Counted from the first letter of the stretch, positions 1 through 11,938 are shown. The stretch: 64,000 nucleotides of DNA from Phoma sp. XZ068 (GCA_004835665.1 RBKR01000023.1:930001-994000); one strand, 5' to 3'. The notes: a model not told the origin generated them from the sequence alone. Numbers and translations are program-made.

Positions 1-1146
1 GTATCACCAATATCCCACCATCCCCCCTCAAGCACCCCCATCACCACACCACACCACACCACCCAAGCCTACACGACATCACCACACACGCGAGCAAATT
101 TCAAGCCTCAACCGTCATCGAGCCTGCACCTTCTCACGCTGTTCTCGGCCGTTGTTCTGGACCACGCCGGCGCACAGCGGAGCTTCTTGGGTACCCGAAT
201 AGAGTTCCCCCCTGCATTGCTTCATTCAGGCTCGCTGTGGGAGTACAGTACGTAGAAGCAGGTTTTATAGCAGGAGGGGGTGCCGGTATCCGGGGATGAT
301 GTCGTTGTCGGTATTGATGGAGAAGGAAATATACTGATGATATTGTAGGAGTAATATTCAACGGATTAGGAGTACAATAGGAATAAATTACTCATGCACA
401 CGCCCGTCATCACACATCGATCATAGAAACGGGTCAGACTCGCAGACTCCCTCGGTGTCCGCGCATCCCTGTCCCATACAGTTGAGCAATTCGCCTTGTT
501 GCGATTACTTCTTGTGTTGTTGACGCTTGGCAGAGTTCCGCTCTTCCCGGGCGCGTCTTGGTAGCTGAGGGAATGCGGGACAAGAAAACCACACAGGACC
601 AAGTAGCATGCACACGCACCAAGGCGTCCGCGCTCTTGGAATGCGTCGGTTAAGGAGCCGTACACAAGGCCTCCGTCATCGTACCTAAATGCATCCTCGC
701 GATCGGGCTGTGGCGGTGGCATGCAGCTTGTGGCTCGTATGCTGTCATCCAAGCCGGTCTGCGATGCCGTTGCGAGAAGAGAGACCAGTGACGGGTGTTA
801 GATGGTTGCCGAATGTGTTGTGTTACGGGGCGTTTCCCGATGTCCCAGGTTCGAAGGTCGGACGTGCCAAGGTATGACTTCACAGCTCCTCGCCATCACC
901 TCCAGCTAGGAGAGGTGTTCTGTTAGTCGCACACATGCGCCACGTAGTGAGTACGGTCACACCATAGTGTCGCCAATGGCTTTTGCAACGGTAGTATGTG
1001 ATGTTTACTTTGAAGGTGTTGAGTAGAGTGCTGGTCAGGGTGATGACCGCTTGATCTCAATACCCCAGAATTTCAAGTAGAGTCGCCGCAACAGAGAAAC
1101 AACTGACACGATGCAAAACTGGAGATGCGACATTGTGATACTCCGA

Positions 1147-1172
1147 CAGACGTCGCAAACAGACGTCGCAAA
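1147..1172. repeat. 13-bp tandem duplication
   Basis: CAGACGTCGCAAA occurs twice in direct succession. It sits in non-coding DNA and has no evident function. Confidence 0.8.
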
Positions 1173-2111
1173 CAGAATCGTCTTCCAGTCGGTTTCGTCC
1201 GTTAGTTGTTCGTGTGGCAAAACGTATGTGTTGATTAGGTCCATATTGACATGTCATAATTCAGGAGATTGAGCGAATAGACAATCAGGGACCGGGCATG
1301 CGGAGTCTCCTGGATTTGCACAGCCTCGATGGCCAGAAATCGCTCAGGTCTTGGCTGGAGACGACAAGAAATCAGGAGTCTGGGCACTTGGCACTTTGCG
1401 GAGAAGCGGCCAAGACGAGCGGGATCATGGCACAGGCAGTCGTGCTCGGGAGCGGCATGCTCGTGGATGGATGCAATCAAATCGCCTGCGATGATGGTGT
1501 ATGGCTGGTAGACGAGGCAGATTGCAGGTTGTCGTCAGACCAGGGCTGCGCGCCTCTGCTGCTCCTGCTCGTCCATCAGCAGACCACAAAGAGAGCTTAC
1601 TACCTGCTCGGTCAACTACTCGAAACAGGAAAAGCGGATGCGATTGGCGGCATTTCCAGGTGCGCTCGATTGAGGGGAGTGAGAGGGGAGAGGACCATTT
1701 GTGGGACACGGTGGAGGGAGAGCGTTGAGTTCAGGGAAACGAATCACCTCCCTCTTCTGGAAAGCGCCAGGATCGTTCGCGCGTTGATTGAGCAGCCTTG
1801 TAGATTGCGACGCGGCTTGCGTCGACTCGAAGGCGCGACGTTCAGCGTGTCGGCGACAAGACTTCCGCCCGGCCAAGAGCGTCGACCAAGACGCTGAACG
1901 ACCAAGAAATTCCGCTCAAAATGACGAGCCAACATGGCCGCACGCCCTGACCAGCTCTTTGTCTGCAAGTTGGTGGCACTCGCAGACGGCTGCTGAACCA
2001 TGGAAACGGGCGCATCACTCGCATCGAATGGGCATTCGGCGGTTGGTGGGCGGTGCGGCCAAAGGGCCGGACTCAAATTGAGGGCTGTCGCAGTGCTGCA
2101 AAGGGCATGGT

Positions 2112-2413
2112 GCCAAGGCAGCTACGTCTTAGCGCCAACTTGGCGCATACGATTGATTCGCCATCTGGGCGCCGCGGCAGGATTTTCTTGGATTCCGCTG
2201 CGGACGCTCTTTCTCATAATCTGCCGTGGCCCCCGTCCTCATGCTCAAAGCTCGGCGCCTTCTCCTCCTCTTATTACTGTAACCCAAGGACTCGCTCCCC
2301 ACCCAAGCCTCTCTCTTGTAAACTCTCTCTTTCTTTTGCGCCGAACGAGATACGTTCGCGCCTTCAATCATCGTGTCTTCACTACAGAGCCAAATAGCAT
2401 CTCTGCTGCCAAG
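2112..2413 (+). promoter_or_regulatory. candidate PacC sites in the pacC promoter/leader
   Basis: Three matches to the PacC core GCCARG lie within about 300 bp of the start codon: GCCAAG at 2112-2117, its complement CTTGGC at 2139-2144, and GCCAAG at 2408-2413 directly before the ATG. In Aspergillus, pacC is alkaline-induced and responds to its own product through such sites. Autoregulation here is an inference; a six-base core is expected by chance fairly often, though three in 300 bp is dense. Confidence 0.4.
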
Positions 2414-2414
2414 C

Positions 2415-4287
2415 ATGAGCAGCGTAGAACAACAAGCACCTGTGCCCGCTGCGGCCTCGGACCCCCAGCAGCAGCCCTTGGGCACTCCCACACAACAGAA
2501 CGCGCCCACGCCTGCGTCTGTTGCGAACTCGGGCGGCGACCAGCTTGTCTGCCAGTGGCAATCTTGCGGCGAGCGTCTGCCTTCTGCTGAGCAGCTTTAC
2601 GTAAGTTTACCTGTACTCTTACTTGATCGTTACACACGTGCTAAACATCAACCAGGACCACGTTTGTGAACGCCATGTTGGTCGCAAGAGCACCAACAAC
2701 TTGAACTTGACTTGCCAGTGGGGTAACTGCCGTACCACGACTGTGAAGCGTGACCACATCACCTCTCACATTCGTGTTCACGTCCCGTTGAAGCCGCACA
2801 AGTGCGACTTCTGCGGTAAGGCTTTCAAGCGTCCTCAGGACTTGAAGAAGCACGTCAAGACGCACGCCGACGACTCTGTCTTGCTTCGCTCACCCGAGCC
2901 TAACCGTGGTGGCCCTCACGGCGGCGGAGGCTACCCAGGTCAGAGCGGTAAACGTAAGCAAATCCATCTTTGATGTCTCTCTTTTGTTCTAACCAGTGTT
3001 ACAGTCGTCGCTGACTTGCAGGCACTTGCCGCTACAGCAAGTGGATACCAGTATCCTGATGGTGCCCTTGGACCTAACGGTGCATATGGCCAGCAACATC
3101 CTGGAGGCGCCCCCACTGGATTCTACGGAGGCCCACCCCAGAACTCTGCCTATGGCCCTGTCTACTACGCTGTAAACCAGACCCAGCAGCTGAACAACGA
3201 CTATGAGATCCGTAAGCGCGCAGCTTACGACGCTTTGAACGAGTTCTTCGGCGATGCCAAGCGCCGTGCTATTGATCCCTCCACTTACTACGACGTTGGC
3301 CAGCGTCTGATGGGTCTTCAGGGCGTTCAACTCCCCGTTCTCGGTGGCTACCAGACCGCTGGTGTGTCCGAGTACGGCCACGGTGGCACCATGGTCGCCC
3401 AGGCTTCGCACCCCCCAATGCACCACCCCTACTCCTTACCCCTGCCTAACCTGAGGACCAAGAGCGATCTCCTGAACATTGATCAGTTCTTGGAGCAGCT
3501 CCAGAGCACCGTCTACGAGAACCCCAACCACGCCGCAGCTGCTGGTGTCCAGCAAGCTGGTGCTCACTACGTCCACACTGGTGCTGGTTACCGCTCAAGT
3601 CACTCGCCCCCTGGTCTGTCGAGCAGCCACTCCCAATCCTCTCACGCTACTGCTGCTCCCAACGACACCCCCGCTCTGACACCCGCTTCCAGCGTCTTGT
3701 CTTACAGCTCCCAGCACTCGCCTGGTGCCACTCACTCCTCCAGCGGTGTATCTCCTACTTCCAGGTCATCCATTGGCAGCATGTACCCCACTCTTCCCTC
3801 AGTCAGCGCCATGTCTGATATGTCTGCTGCGGCTCCTTCGTCGGGTCTTGCACCCGCGTTTGACGCTGACGGTCGCCGGAGGTTCTCCGGTAACCTGCTC
3901 CAGAAGGCAGCCCCAGACCGACGCGGGAGTGACGAGATGGACACCGGCTCTGACGGTTCGTCCAAGTCCCGTCGCAACTCTGAGCAGGACAACTTGCACC
4001 ACGACGTCAACCAGCTGGCTATCCACTCTCCTAAGGTCGACCCTGCTCTTCGCTCACCTAGTGTTGTGTCCGATACCCCGACAGAAACACCTAACGATTC
4101 TGGTCACTGGGTAGAGAACATCCGCGTGATCGAGAGGCTCAGGGCTTGGCTCAAGGAGCGTCTTGACACCCGTGACTACCTTGACGAGGAAGAGAACGAA
4201 GCCAAGGAGGAGCACCGCACCATTGAGGACGACGATGAGCACAACCTCTACCCCGTCCTTCGCGCTGTGCAAGAAGGTCGGGAGTAA
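2415..4287 (+). CDS. pacC: PacC/Rim101 pH-responsive zinc-finger transcription factor
   Basis: The protein is the terminal regulator of the Pal/Rim ambient-pH pathway, activated by proteolysis and then acting on GCCARG sites in the nucleus. Exons 2415-2600, 2656-2953 and 3005-4287 give 588 aa. Three C2H2 fingers are visible: C46/C51/H64/H69, C82/C87/H100/H104 and C112/C115/H128/H132, the last in the family-typical CDFCGKAFKRPQDLKKH. A conserved block around YDALNEFFGDAKRR and a DLLNIDQFLEQLQ segment also match PacC. Two YPXL motifs, YPTL (residues 422-425) and YPVL (577-580), match the paired PalA/Rim20-binding sites that flank the signalling protease region in Aspergillus. I chose the ATG at 2415 because the open frame upstream lacks an earlier ATG. 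The protein is somewhat shorter than the Aspergillus one (about 680 aa), mainly in linker regions. Identification is very secure. Confidence 0.96.
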
Positions 4288-4876
4288 GCCGAACCAATTA
4301 TGAGGTTACTGTTGTCGGAGTTCAAATGGCGTTGCGGTGTACTGCCAGAAGGTACCTGATTGGCATATCGGGCTGGCGAGGGTCTTGTCGCACTGGCATT
4401 GTGCGTTGTTGCTTCCTATCTTGACGGTCTCTATAAGGTTTATACCATGAATAGCCTGTTCGATTTTTATATTTTCTTGGACGTGCTATAGTAGCGTTCG
4501 AATTGAAAGATTCCCTCTTATTCAACAACCTTATTGCCTTGCATATCTTTGATGCTTCGTGAGCTTCTTGCTTGAAGGTGCTTATCGCCTGCCAAGTCCT
4601 TTGACCAATTTAGATGATTCCAAACCCCACATTCCTGACGCGGGCTCCGAGGGCCGATCGTCTGAACAAGCCTTCCCCACGTTGCTATCAGGTCCGGGCT
4701 CTCGGGTGCTCATTTCATAAAGACGTAAGCCCCACCTGGAGCCGCAGTCGCAGCTGTCGACCCAGCCCATGAACATTCCTTCAGACGCAACATCGCTCGC
4801 AAATACCTGTTCTTACGTCTGACCTCAGCTCGCCGATACTGCTATATTATCTTTCACCACAAAGCAAATTGACAAC
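4288..4876. other. intergenic, pacC 3' end and next promoter
   Basis: No gene is supported. The stretch holds the pacC 3' flank and the leader of the next gene. A TATA-like TATATTAT lies about 30 bp before the next ATG, too near to be convincing as a TATA box. Confidence 0.5.
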
Positions 4877-5425
4877 ATGTACGGTCGCGGCGGAGCAGGC
4901 AACATTGCGCAAGCAGCCGCAACAAGCAAGAAAGCCGCAGAGGTACGCATCCCAATCGCAGATGCATGCTCTTACACGAGATTAACAACGACCCAGGACA
5001 TCGAAGCTGCCAACCCACCCTCCACATCCTCCTCAGCACCCTCCCAGACCTCCTCCACCGCCGCACAAGACTACGCGCATATGGGCCGCGGCGGTGCGGG
5101 GAATTGGTTCCAGCCCAAAGCCCTGCAACAAGAAGGCACATTCTCGCAGCAGACGCCCACCGAAGCGACCGCGCCACCCACAAACGCCACACCGAATGTG
5201 AGCAAGCCGTGGACCCCCGAGGGACAGGAGTTACCGGTTGCGAGACAGGGAAGGGGCGGCGCGGGGAATATGGTGTGGAAGAGTGAGGAGATGTGGCGGA
5301 AAGAGAAGGAAGATGAGCGGAAGAGGAAGGAGGAGATTGAGAGGAATGCCGAGCAGGCTGCGGGTGGGTTGCAGAGCCCTAGTAAGGCGGTGTTTGGGGC
5401 GCAGAAGGGTGGGAGGGGATGGTGA
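4877..5425 (+). CDS. DUF3602 GRGGAGN-repeat protein, PAR32-like
   Basis: The protein carries three copies of the GRGGAGN motif, at residues 3-9, about 52-58 and about 107-113. They are spaced by low-complexity Ser/Thr/Pro/Ala sequence, and a charged helical stretch rich in Lys/Glu/Arg follows the third. This is the DUF3602 signature, shared with yeast Par32, a rapamycin- and nitrogen-responsive phosphoprotein that inhibits Mep ammonium transporters. That function is known for yeast only. The frame is open throughout (182 aa), but 4943-4996 looks like a 54-nt in-frame intron (GTACGC donor, ATTAAC branch, CCCAG acceptor); removing it gives 164 aa with cleaner spacing. The family is secure. The role and the intron are less so. 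Confidence 0.85.
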   Translation: MYGRGGAGNIAQAAATSKKAAEVRIPIADACSYTRLTTTQDIEAANPPSTSSSAPSQTSSTAAQDYAHMGRGGAGNWFQPKALQQEGTFSQQTPTEATAPPTNATPNVSKPWTPEGQELPVARQGRGGAGNMVWKSEEMWRKEKEDERKRKEEIERNAEQAAGGLQSPSKAVFGAQKGGRGW

Positions 5426-5719
5426 GGGAGTTCTTTGTGGAACTGCATGTGGTGATGGGGCGTGTTCAAATGATACCCATGTTCAGTTTTGGACATGCAA
5501 TACGGATAATAATAAAGTGAAATCTAATCTCGCACAATTCTTCTTTCGGGTTTGATCTTGAGATACACAGCAGTGTAACGTGCGGATTAAGTAAGCAGCA
5601 TAAGCTGTACCTGGGTACGTCTGAGCTCAATTGCGCGAAACTTCCACATTTAGGCTTTCATCCTTTACGATACCTTCCCTCCAATCTTGGCAGCATGGAT
5701 TGCTAGATGTGAGCTTGTT

Positions 5720-7194
5720 ATGTCACGTCAGGCCGTGATGGCCGGTATGCTACAATCTAGGTCGTTGTTGATAACTTTGGCCGGCACATTCAGGCATCGA
5801 CCTTGGCCGCCCTTGACGGCTGTTGCCCCAACCATCGATACGACAGATCCTCTTGAAGAAGAGACAACGCCTTATTACGACCCTCGACATTTCTATCCAG
5901 CTCGTCTGGGGGAAGTCGTCAATCAAAGGTATCAATTAGCGACCAAACTTGGCTTCGGCACCAGCTCGACCGTCTGGTTAGCACGAGACCTCTTCCAGTT
6001 ACGTCTATTCAAATGCGTTTCATCGACTGCGCTAACGAGCTTTAGGTGGAGATGGAATGCCGAGAGATACGTTGCATTGAAGATCCATTCATCCCATCCT
6101 GAGAAGCGGAGTGCTGAGGATGAGCTAGCCATCGCTGAAATTATATCTCAGAAGTCATCGAATCACGAAGGAAAGCACTTTTTCCGTGGCTTGCTGGATT
6201 CGTTTCAACTTCAGCGGCCAAATAGCACAGAGAACAGCCATCTTGGGTTGGTATATGAGCCAGTTCGAGAGCCGCTTTGGCTTGTGAAAACTAGGTTTCG
6301 GGATGGCACGATTCCAGTGCATATTTTGAAAGTTTTACTGCAGGAGATACTGCAAGGCTTGGATTTCCTGCATAGCGAGTGCAAAATCGTCCATGCCGGT
6401 ATGTTCGGCCTCTTCTGATCGATTATCAGGCTGACTCTGTCAGATATCAAAATGGACAACATCATGGCGAGCTTGGAAGAGCCCGCAATTCTAGAAAAGA
6501 GCGCACGAGACGAGTATGACAATCCGCTGCCGCAAGCCATCCGCGAGGACAAAACCATTTACCTCTCGAGAAACCAATTCGGACCCATTTCAGACATCCC
6601 AAAGGCGCTGGGCAGAATTGCCATCACGGACTACGGCTTCTCTGTCCAAGGGGACGGCCCGCACTATGGAGCAATTCAAGCGGAGCCATTGCGTGCCCCT
6701 GAAGTAATACTGGATGCCGGGTGGACATACAGCGCAGACATTTGGAGCTTAGGAGTCATGGTATGTTACTACGATTCGACACGAGATATACTGCTGATAG
6801 CTCTGTAGCTCTGGGACCTATTTGGAAAGCGATCGTTGTTTCGAGAGCTTGATGTAGAAGCGAATTATGATGACAGACTTCATCTTGCCTGCATAACGGC
6901 GCTACTAGGGCCACCGCCTTCAGCTCTGCTCCAACGAGGGAAGCGAACGTCCTTGTTTTACGATTTGAATGGTAGGTGATGGATTGTGTTTGACCGGCCT
7001 CGACTAACAATATCATAGATCAGTTGCAGTACAAGAGCGATATGCCATCACTCGATTTCGCATCGTCTATTGACTCGATTCCTGACGATGACAAGGAAGT
7101 GTTCATCAAGTTTGCGAAGAGATTGCTTACCTGGGATCCAAAGGAAAGGTCCACCGCGAGAGAATTACTGCGTGATCCATTCTTGCAGCCCTAA
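5720..7194 (+). CDS. SRPK-like serine/threonine protein kinase
   Basis: Five exons (5720-5997, 6046-6398, 6444-6760, 6809-6971, 7019-7194) give 428 aa. The sequence starts with a short basic, hydrophobic leader, followed by the YYDPRHFYP-type segment that opens the kinase domain of fungal SRPK-like proteins. The glycine loop is GFGTSSTVW. The invariant lysine is K105 in YVALK. The catalytic loop is HADIKMDN (residues 209-216), with alanine where most kinases have arginine. The metal-binding motif reads DYG (273-275) and the APE motif reads APEV. HAD/DYG-type variants are common in this expanded fungal subfamily, and the catalytic aspartate and asparagine remain, so activity is plausible. True SRPKs phosphorylate SR splicing factors; whether this paralog does is unknown. 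Starts at 5738 or 5747 are also possible. Confidence 0.88.
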
Positions 7195-7688
7195 ATCCAG
7201 CAATGGAGGTTTTCCTCATATCGGCCAGGTGTATGAGCATGTGCACATGTAATGCGTGATTTTTGATCACCTGGGCTGTAAATACGATTATTGAAGTAAT
7301 GATATTAAAATACACCAGTGTTGAACAAATATGGCCATCTTGTTGTTGCGTTCGCTGTCGAGCATTCGGCTTCGTACGGCATGCGGCACGCTGCGAGGTT
7401 GCATCAAGAAGCAGCGGGAGCGGCTCGATGCATGACAGCTGCTTGACTGCTGTGTTTACAACCACAACATGTGCGAAACCGTTGATACCGTGATGCGGTC
7501 TCCCGCAGCATCAGGCGATGGCCAGCCAATGACGCAACGTTTAGCGTAGTGCAGCGCACGGACTGTTTACATCAGTTAGCCGCCTTGCATCCTCGCCATA
7601 TAACCTTCGTTGACCCACACTGGACTACCCAATTCCGCCGTAGTTCTACACTGACACGACTCGCATCTTGTAGTTACTACTATTCACC
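7195..7688. other. intergenic, promoter of the next gene
   Basis: No gene is supported. A CCAAT box lies at 7526-7530, about 160 bp before the next start codon, in a suitable position for that gene's promoter. Confidence 0.5.
7526..7530 (+). promoter_or_regulatory. CCAAT box
   Basis: CCAAT lies about 160 bp upstream of the ATG at 7689. Such boxes are bound by the fungal CBC/HAP complex when placed in promoters; use here is inferred from position only. Confidence 0.35.
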
Positions 7689-9971
7689 ATGGCGCGCCGT
7701 TCAGCGAGGCTGCAGAAGGTATGTATTCGCATTTGCCTCGTCGCTCATGTAAACAAACAGCTGCTGACCTCTTTGCGATAGCCTGCGCCCACACCCGACA
7801 GGGCCACGAGGGCCGGATCGAACGACAGCTGGGAGACAGCCCAGTCTGAGCAGGAGCAGTCGCACCTTCTCGAGCTTCCTTCTGTGCGCGAACTTCCAGA
7901 GCCCGTCACACGGACCCCGCAGAAGCCCGCCGCAGCTGCGCCCAAGCCGGCATCCAAGCTGCCCTCGGCGAAGCCAGCTGGCGCGCAGACGCCATTGAGC
8001 AAGAGCACATCCTCCAAGCTACTAGCAGCAGTCTCTTCAGTACGCACGCCCACCAACCGCACTCCCATCAAGCCCACCGGCGTCGAGATGCACCCGGCGC
8101 TGCATCACGCGAGCACAGCAAAGCCTCTCGATGAAGCTCGCTGGCTCGGCTTCCAGTCGCTCGGAGCGCACACCGCGCCGCCAAAGGCTGCTGGTCACGC
8201 CCCAGGCACGCCCTCCAAGACGCCTGCGCCAGCATCTACGAGCAATGCTCCTGTCGCCGGTTCTTCGCCCGGCAGCTTTCGTTTCCAGTTCAAGTCGCCT
8301 TTCGCGAGGGCCACCGAGGCCTCGAAGCGCGGCGACCTCAGCCCTACCACACGCAACATCTTAAAGGAGCCTACCATCGGTGCGACTCCAGGCCGTGCCA
8401 TCTTCAGCGCGACCGAGTTCAGCTCCAAGGCCGATGTTACACCAGCCCGCCCGAAGGTGGAGCCCAAGGGCAAGATGGCACGCTTCAGCGACATCCACAT
8501 GGCTCAGTTCAAGAAGATGGACTCTGTTGCCAACCACCCTTCAGCTTGGCGCCTCAAGAAGACGCCTTCCAAGCCTGATCTGCCCAAGCCCGAGACCAAC
8601 AAGCTCAAGCGCACACAGTCAAAGATGGACCTGGCAGAGTCAAGCACAAAGCCTGCTGCCGCGCTGAACCGTACACAGTCGAAGATGGACCTCGCAGAGC
8701 CTAGCACGAAAGCGCCCGCAGTGCAGCACCCCCAGCCCAAGACGATCGCAGCAGAGTCATCCACCAGAATTCCTCCAACACCACTAAAGCGCACTCAGTC
8801 CAAGGCCGACTTGACAGGTTCCAGCCTGCCGCGTTCACAGTCCACCGTTCGTCTGATACCGTCTCAGGAAGCCTCCAACGCCCCAGCGCCGAAGCGTGTG
8901 AAGCGTACTGAGGTGGACGATGCGGCTACCACACGACCGGCCTCTCGCGATAGCAACACGGAAGCCACCTCCTCCAAGGTCCCTGTTCCAGCACGCAAGA
9001 TCACGTCTCAGACCGCGCTCCCCCGTCTTGCGGCTAGACTCATGACACCCACCAAGTCCTCGATCGCCCGCGCACAGTCACAGACTGTCAAGGCTACGAA
9101 GACCACCTCCAGGATCCCGCAATCTCCGTCTACAATGAATTTGTTCTCGCCAACGCACATCAGCCGTACTCTGCGAGACGGTGCTCGCGAGGGCATGCAA
9201 CAGGCAAGGCGGAACCTGCAACAAGTCCGCTCCATCCTTCGCACCCCCAGTCGCAAGTTCTCTGATGATCCCACCAAGATCGCCGCGGGCACACACATGT
9301 CTCCACCACCGGAGTCGGCTTGGGAGAAAGCTCTTCCTGCAATCCCCGCTACCGCCCCTGTCAAGAAGCAGGTGAACTTCAGCAGTAGCACACTGGCTAG
9401 AGCACCTCCAGAGGACCTGACCAAGTCGCCTTCGCCTATGAAGCTACGCGCTGGCAGTGAAGTTCCCTCCGGCGCAGTGCTCTATCCGAGTATTGGATCT
9501 GGCGTCGAGTACCCAAAACTTCCGGGCAATGCTTCTCCCACCGGCTCTCCTTCTCGCCGCCTGACATTCGGCGGTGAGGCTGCCAACCAGCCACGTAGCT
9601 TCTCTTTCGAGTCAGGCAAGCCCGTGAACTTCGGTGAGTGTTCCCATACCCTGCTGCTTGTCTTCAACTGACAATGATACCTAGGCCCAACAACGACTGG
9701 CACCATTCGCATGGTCCGTAAGAGCGATGCCCCTTCTATCGTCGAGAGCACGAAGCGCAAGCTCGAGACACTCCAGGAGACCTCGGACAAGGAGAATGAT
9801 GAGCGCCTCGAGAACCCTCGCTCCGCCAAGAAGATGAGACCGACGCCAGCTCCCGCCACGCCTGCAAAGGTTCCCGCCAGCGCAAGCAAAGCGCCTCGCC
9901 GTACCCCCGGAAGCGCCATGAGCAAGTCCCGGCTTGCATTTCTCGCTACCCCTAAGCGCAGCAAGGCTTAG
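7689..9971 (+). CDS. large basic, Ser/Pro/Lys-rich repeat protein of unknown function
   Basis: I do not recognise a named family. Exons 7689-7718, 7782-9633 and 9685-9971 give 722 aa. The first exon encodes only MARRSARLQK. The protein is rich in Ser, Thr, Pro, Lys and Ala with many TP/SP sites. A repeat of the type KRTQSKMDLAES occurs three times with variation near residues 260-340. A predicted helical segment (TLRDGAREGMQQARRNLQQ) is followed by LRTPSRKFSDDP, and KKQVNF fits the RVxF consensus for docking to protein phosphatase 1. The C-terminus is again Lys/Arg/Pro-rich. These traits suggest a disordered, phosphorylated nuclear or cytoskeleton-associated protein, but that is inference. 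Coding status is well supported by length and clean splice sites. Confidence 0.8.
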
Positions 9972-10342
9972 ACCCCACCGCACGACTGAAATGATTTCTT
10001 TTCTCACATGATTGCATGCACATTTGTGCATGCCGGCGTTTCGGACGATCAATGATCATGATAGATGACTCACGCTTTCCTACTGTCTCCTAATCTTCTC
10101 TTGGTATCTTGGTGTTAATGGTTGGCGAAATGGTACGAAATGACAGAAAATTGCAAAGCTCTGCGTTGTAAGTAGCCCCGTTGTCGGTTGGACATGGCAT
10201 ATCACGAACGATTCCCACGAGCTGTGTATAACATAATGGACAAAAGTAACCACATCAAGCCATAATCATTTGCTGCTGCCTCTATCCATACCCGTTCTAC
10301 CGCCGTCTAATCCAAGTGTTCGTCTAAACTATATACCGCCTC
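9972..10342. other. convergent intergenic region
   Basis: No gene is seen. This is the shared 3' flank of two genes that end facing each other and presumably holds both polyadenylation regions. Confidence 0.5.
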
Positions 10343-11347
10343 TCACGCAGCTATCTGCTCGCCATCAAGCTTCTGAAGCTGCTCAACCAACCAATCCCTT
10401 ATCCTCTCACTCTCCTCGGGCCTCTGCGGATAATGATGACCCATATCCCACGTCTCAACCGTGCTCTTCCCCCCATCCACGTCAAAATGCTCACTTATCA
10501 TCCCATCCCCCGCCCACTTCCACTCATCCTGCTCACCCTGCACATGCAGCGCCGGAAGCTCTATCTTCGCGCCCAACAACTTCTCGCGCTCCTCTGCGCT
10601 CAGCCCAACCACCTCGGGTAGTTTCAAAACGGAAGAAGGGATAAGAGGAGGTGCGTACGAAGAGCACACCGAAACCGCGAATTTGAAACTCGAAAGCCAC
10701 TCTTCGCCCCTCGCGCCAACATCTCTGCGTATCTGCGCCCCGCGTAACAATCCAGCGACTACTTTCGTGCCCTGCGAGAATCCTACGAGTCCGACTACGC
10801 GACCGCCGTCCGTGTGGATTCTATTCACGGTGTTGCGGACGAGGGACTCCACGTCGCTGGATAAAGAGGATGTGGAGGCGCCGGTTTTCATGGCGGTGAG
10901 GGAGACTTTTTCCGAGGGCGGGAGCCACCGGTAGAAGGGGCCGCAGCCGTCGAAGAAGGGGAGGATTCCGGGGCCGGCGGGGGAGGGGAAGGGTGCTTGT
11001 GGTGTTAGTTGGGGTGTACGAGAAGGATGGGATCAGATGGGGTGAAGTGTAGTCATACACCGAAAGGCACACAAGCAGAGAAAGCAACGAAGAGGATTAG
11101 GAAGGAGAATGAAGAGGAAAGGGGAAGGGGAAAGTAAGAAGAGAAACATACCTTCCAAACTCTCCACCCGAAAATGCTCCTTCAACACCCGATTCAGTCG
11201 CGCAAGCTGCACAGTATGAATCGTAGCATTACTCCCGCTCCCATGAAATGCAAGAAGTGTGGGCTTCACCGCTTCGCTGGACGACGACATACTCGGCGGT
11301 GCTGTGCTGCGCGTGATGTATGTTGGAGTTTCGGGGGTGGCTGTCAT
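10343..11347 (-). CDS. FSH1-family serine hydrolase
   Basis: This is an alpha/beta-hydrolase of the fungal FSH1/DUF341 family. Exons 11347-11152 and 10995-10343 (156-nt intron) give about 282 aa. LLAFHGSGSNA near residue 32 is the first strand and oxyanion region. GFSQG places the nucleophile at S139. The acid is probably D222 (GEQDEW) and the base H252 or H253 (DMGHHYP), so the triad is complete. FSH enzymes cleave small ester or thioester substrates, and some members release polyketides from synthases. No polyketide synthase is nearby, so a housekeeping role is likelier. A second in-frame ATG at 11290 would give a protein 19 residues shorter and starts closer to the conserved domain. Confidence 0.9.
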
Positions 11348-11938
11348 GGACGTAGGTGGTGTGGGACTGGCACGTGGAGCCTGTACTCGGAGTCGAAACA
11401 AGAAAAGGAAGGAAGTTTCTATCGATCGGGTCCTGCTCTTTCTACGCTCTCTTCTAAACGCTGAGGCGTTGTATATTCTTCTGCGATACAAATGTAAAGA
11501 TGACTGGCGGTAGATCTTTCTAAAGTGCCCCTCCTTCCGACTCTTTTGCAGATCGCCGATGTTCGGATCTAGATGTTTTCGGGTTTACTCTCCGGCGGTA
11601 CGTCTGAGATGTCGAAGATCGCTCGGTCGAACTGCGATACTGTAGACTTGCAGAGATGTGGTGGTGAGATGTATGTGGGCGTTATCAGATCGAGTTGAGG
11701 ATGCAGTACCGAGGTGTCGGCCTAAGGTGGCGCTAGTCATGCATCACATCATTGCAGGCTGCAGGGCAGGTGCGACGTTGATGAGTAGTTCATTTGGTAG
11801 GTACGTTGAGAAATACTTATTTGTTATTTCGACCCAAAATCTATGTGTCGTCTGTATATGTACGCTACGCTTGACGCTAGAAATTGAAAATTGCAGAAGC
11901 TCAATGTACGCTCCAAGGCAGTAATCAACACCAAAACA
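11348..11938. other. intergenic
   Basis: No gene is supported. It holds the promoter of the FSH1-type gene and the 3' flank of the DUF3074 gene, both on the minus strand. Confidence 0.5.

Larger units (their letters stand above)
1..2414. other. gene-poor stretch upstream of pacC
   Basis: I find no coding region here that I can support. Open frames exist on both strands (the longest at about 1298-1897), but their composition is arginine-rich and low-complexity and they match no family I know. The first 65 bases are C-rich low-complexity sequence. A 13-bp direct duplication lies at 1147-1172. Bases about 2255-2340 are pyrimidine-rich, typical of a fungal core promoter or 5' leader, and probably mark the pacC transcription start area. 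Confidence 0.5.

Noticed and set aside
846..866. GGTTCGA-type segment resembling a tRNA T-arm
   Set aside because: No matching acceptor, D-arm or anticodon stem could be found around it.
1298..1897. 199-codon open frame upstream of pacC
   Set aside because: It lacks any recognisable domain and overlaps open frames on both strands; it looks like chance in GC-rich DNA.
7745..8077. Minus-strand frame with Val/Gly-rich translation
   Set aside because: It is a shadow of the basic repeat protein on the other strand.
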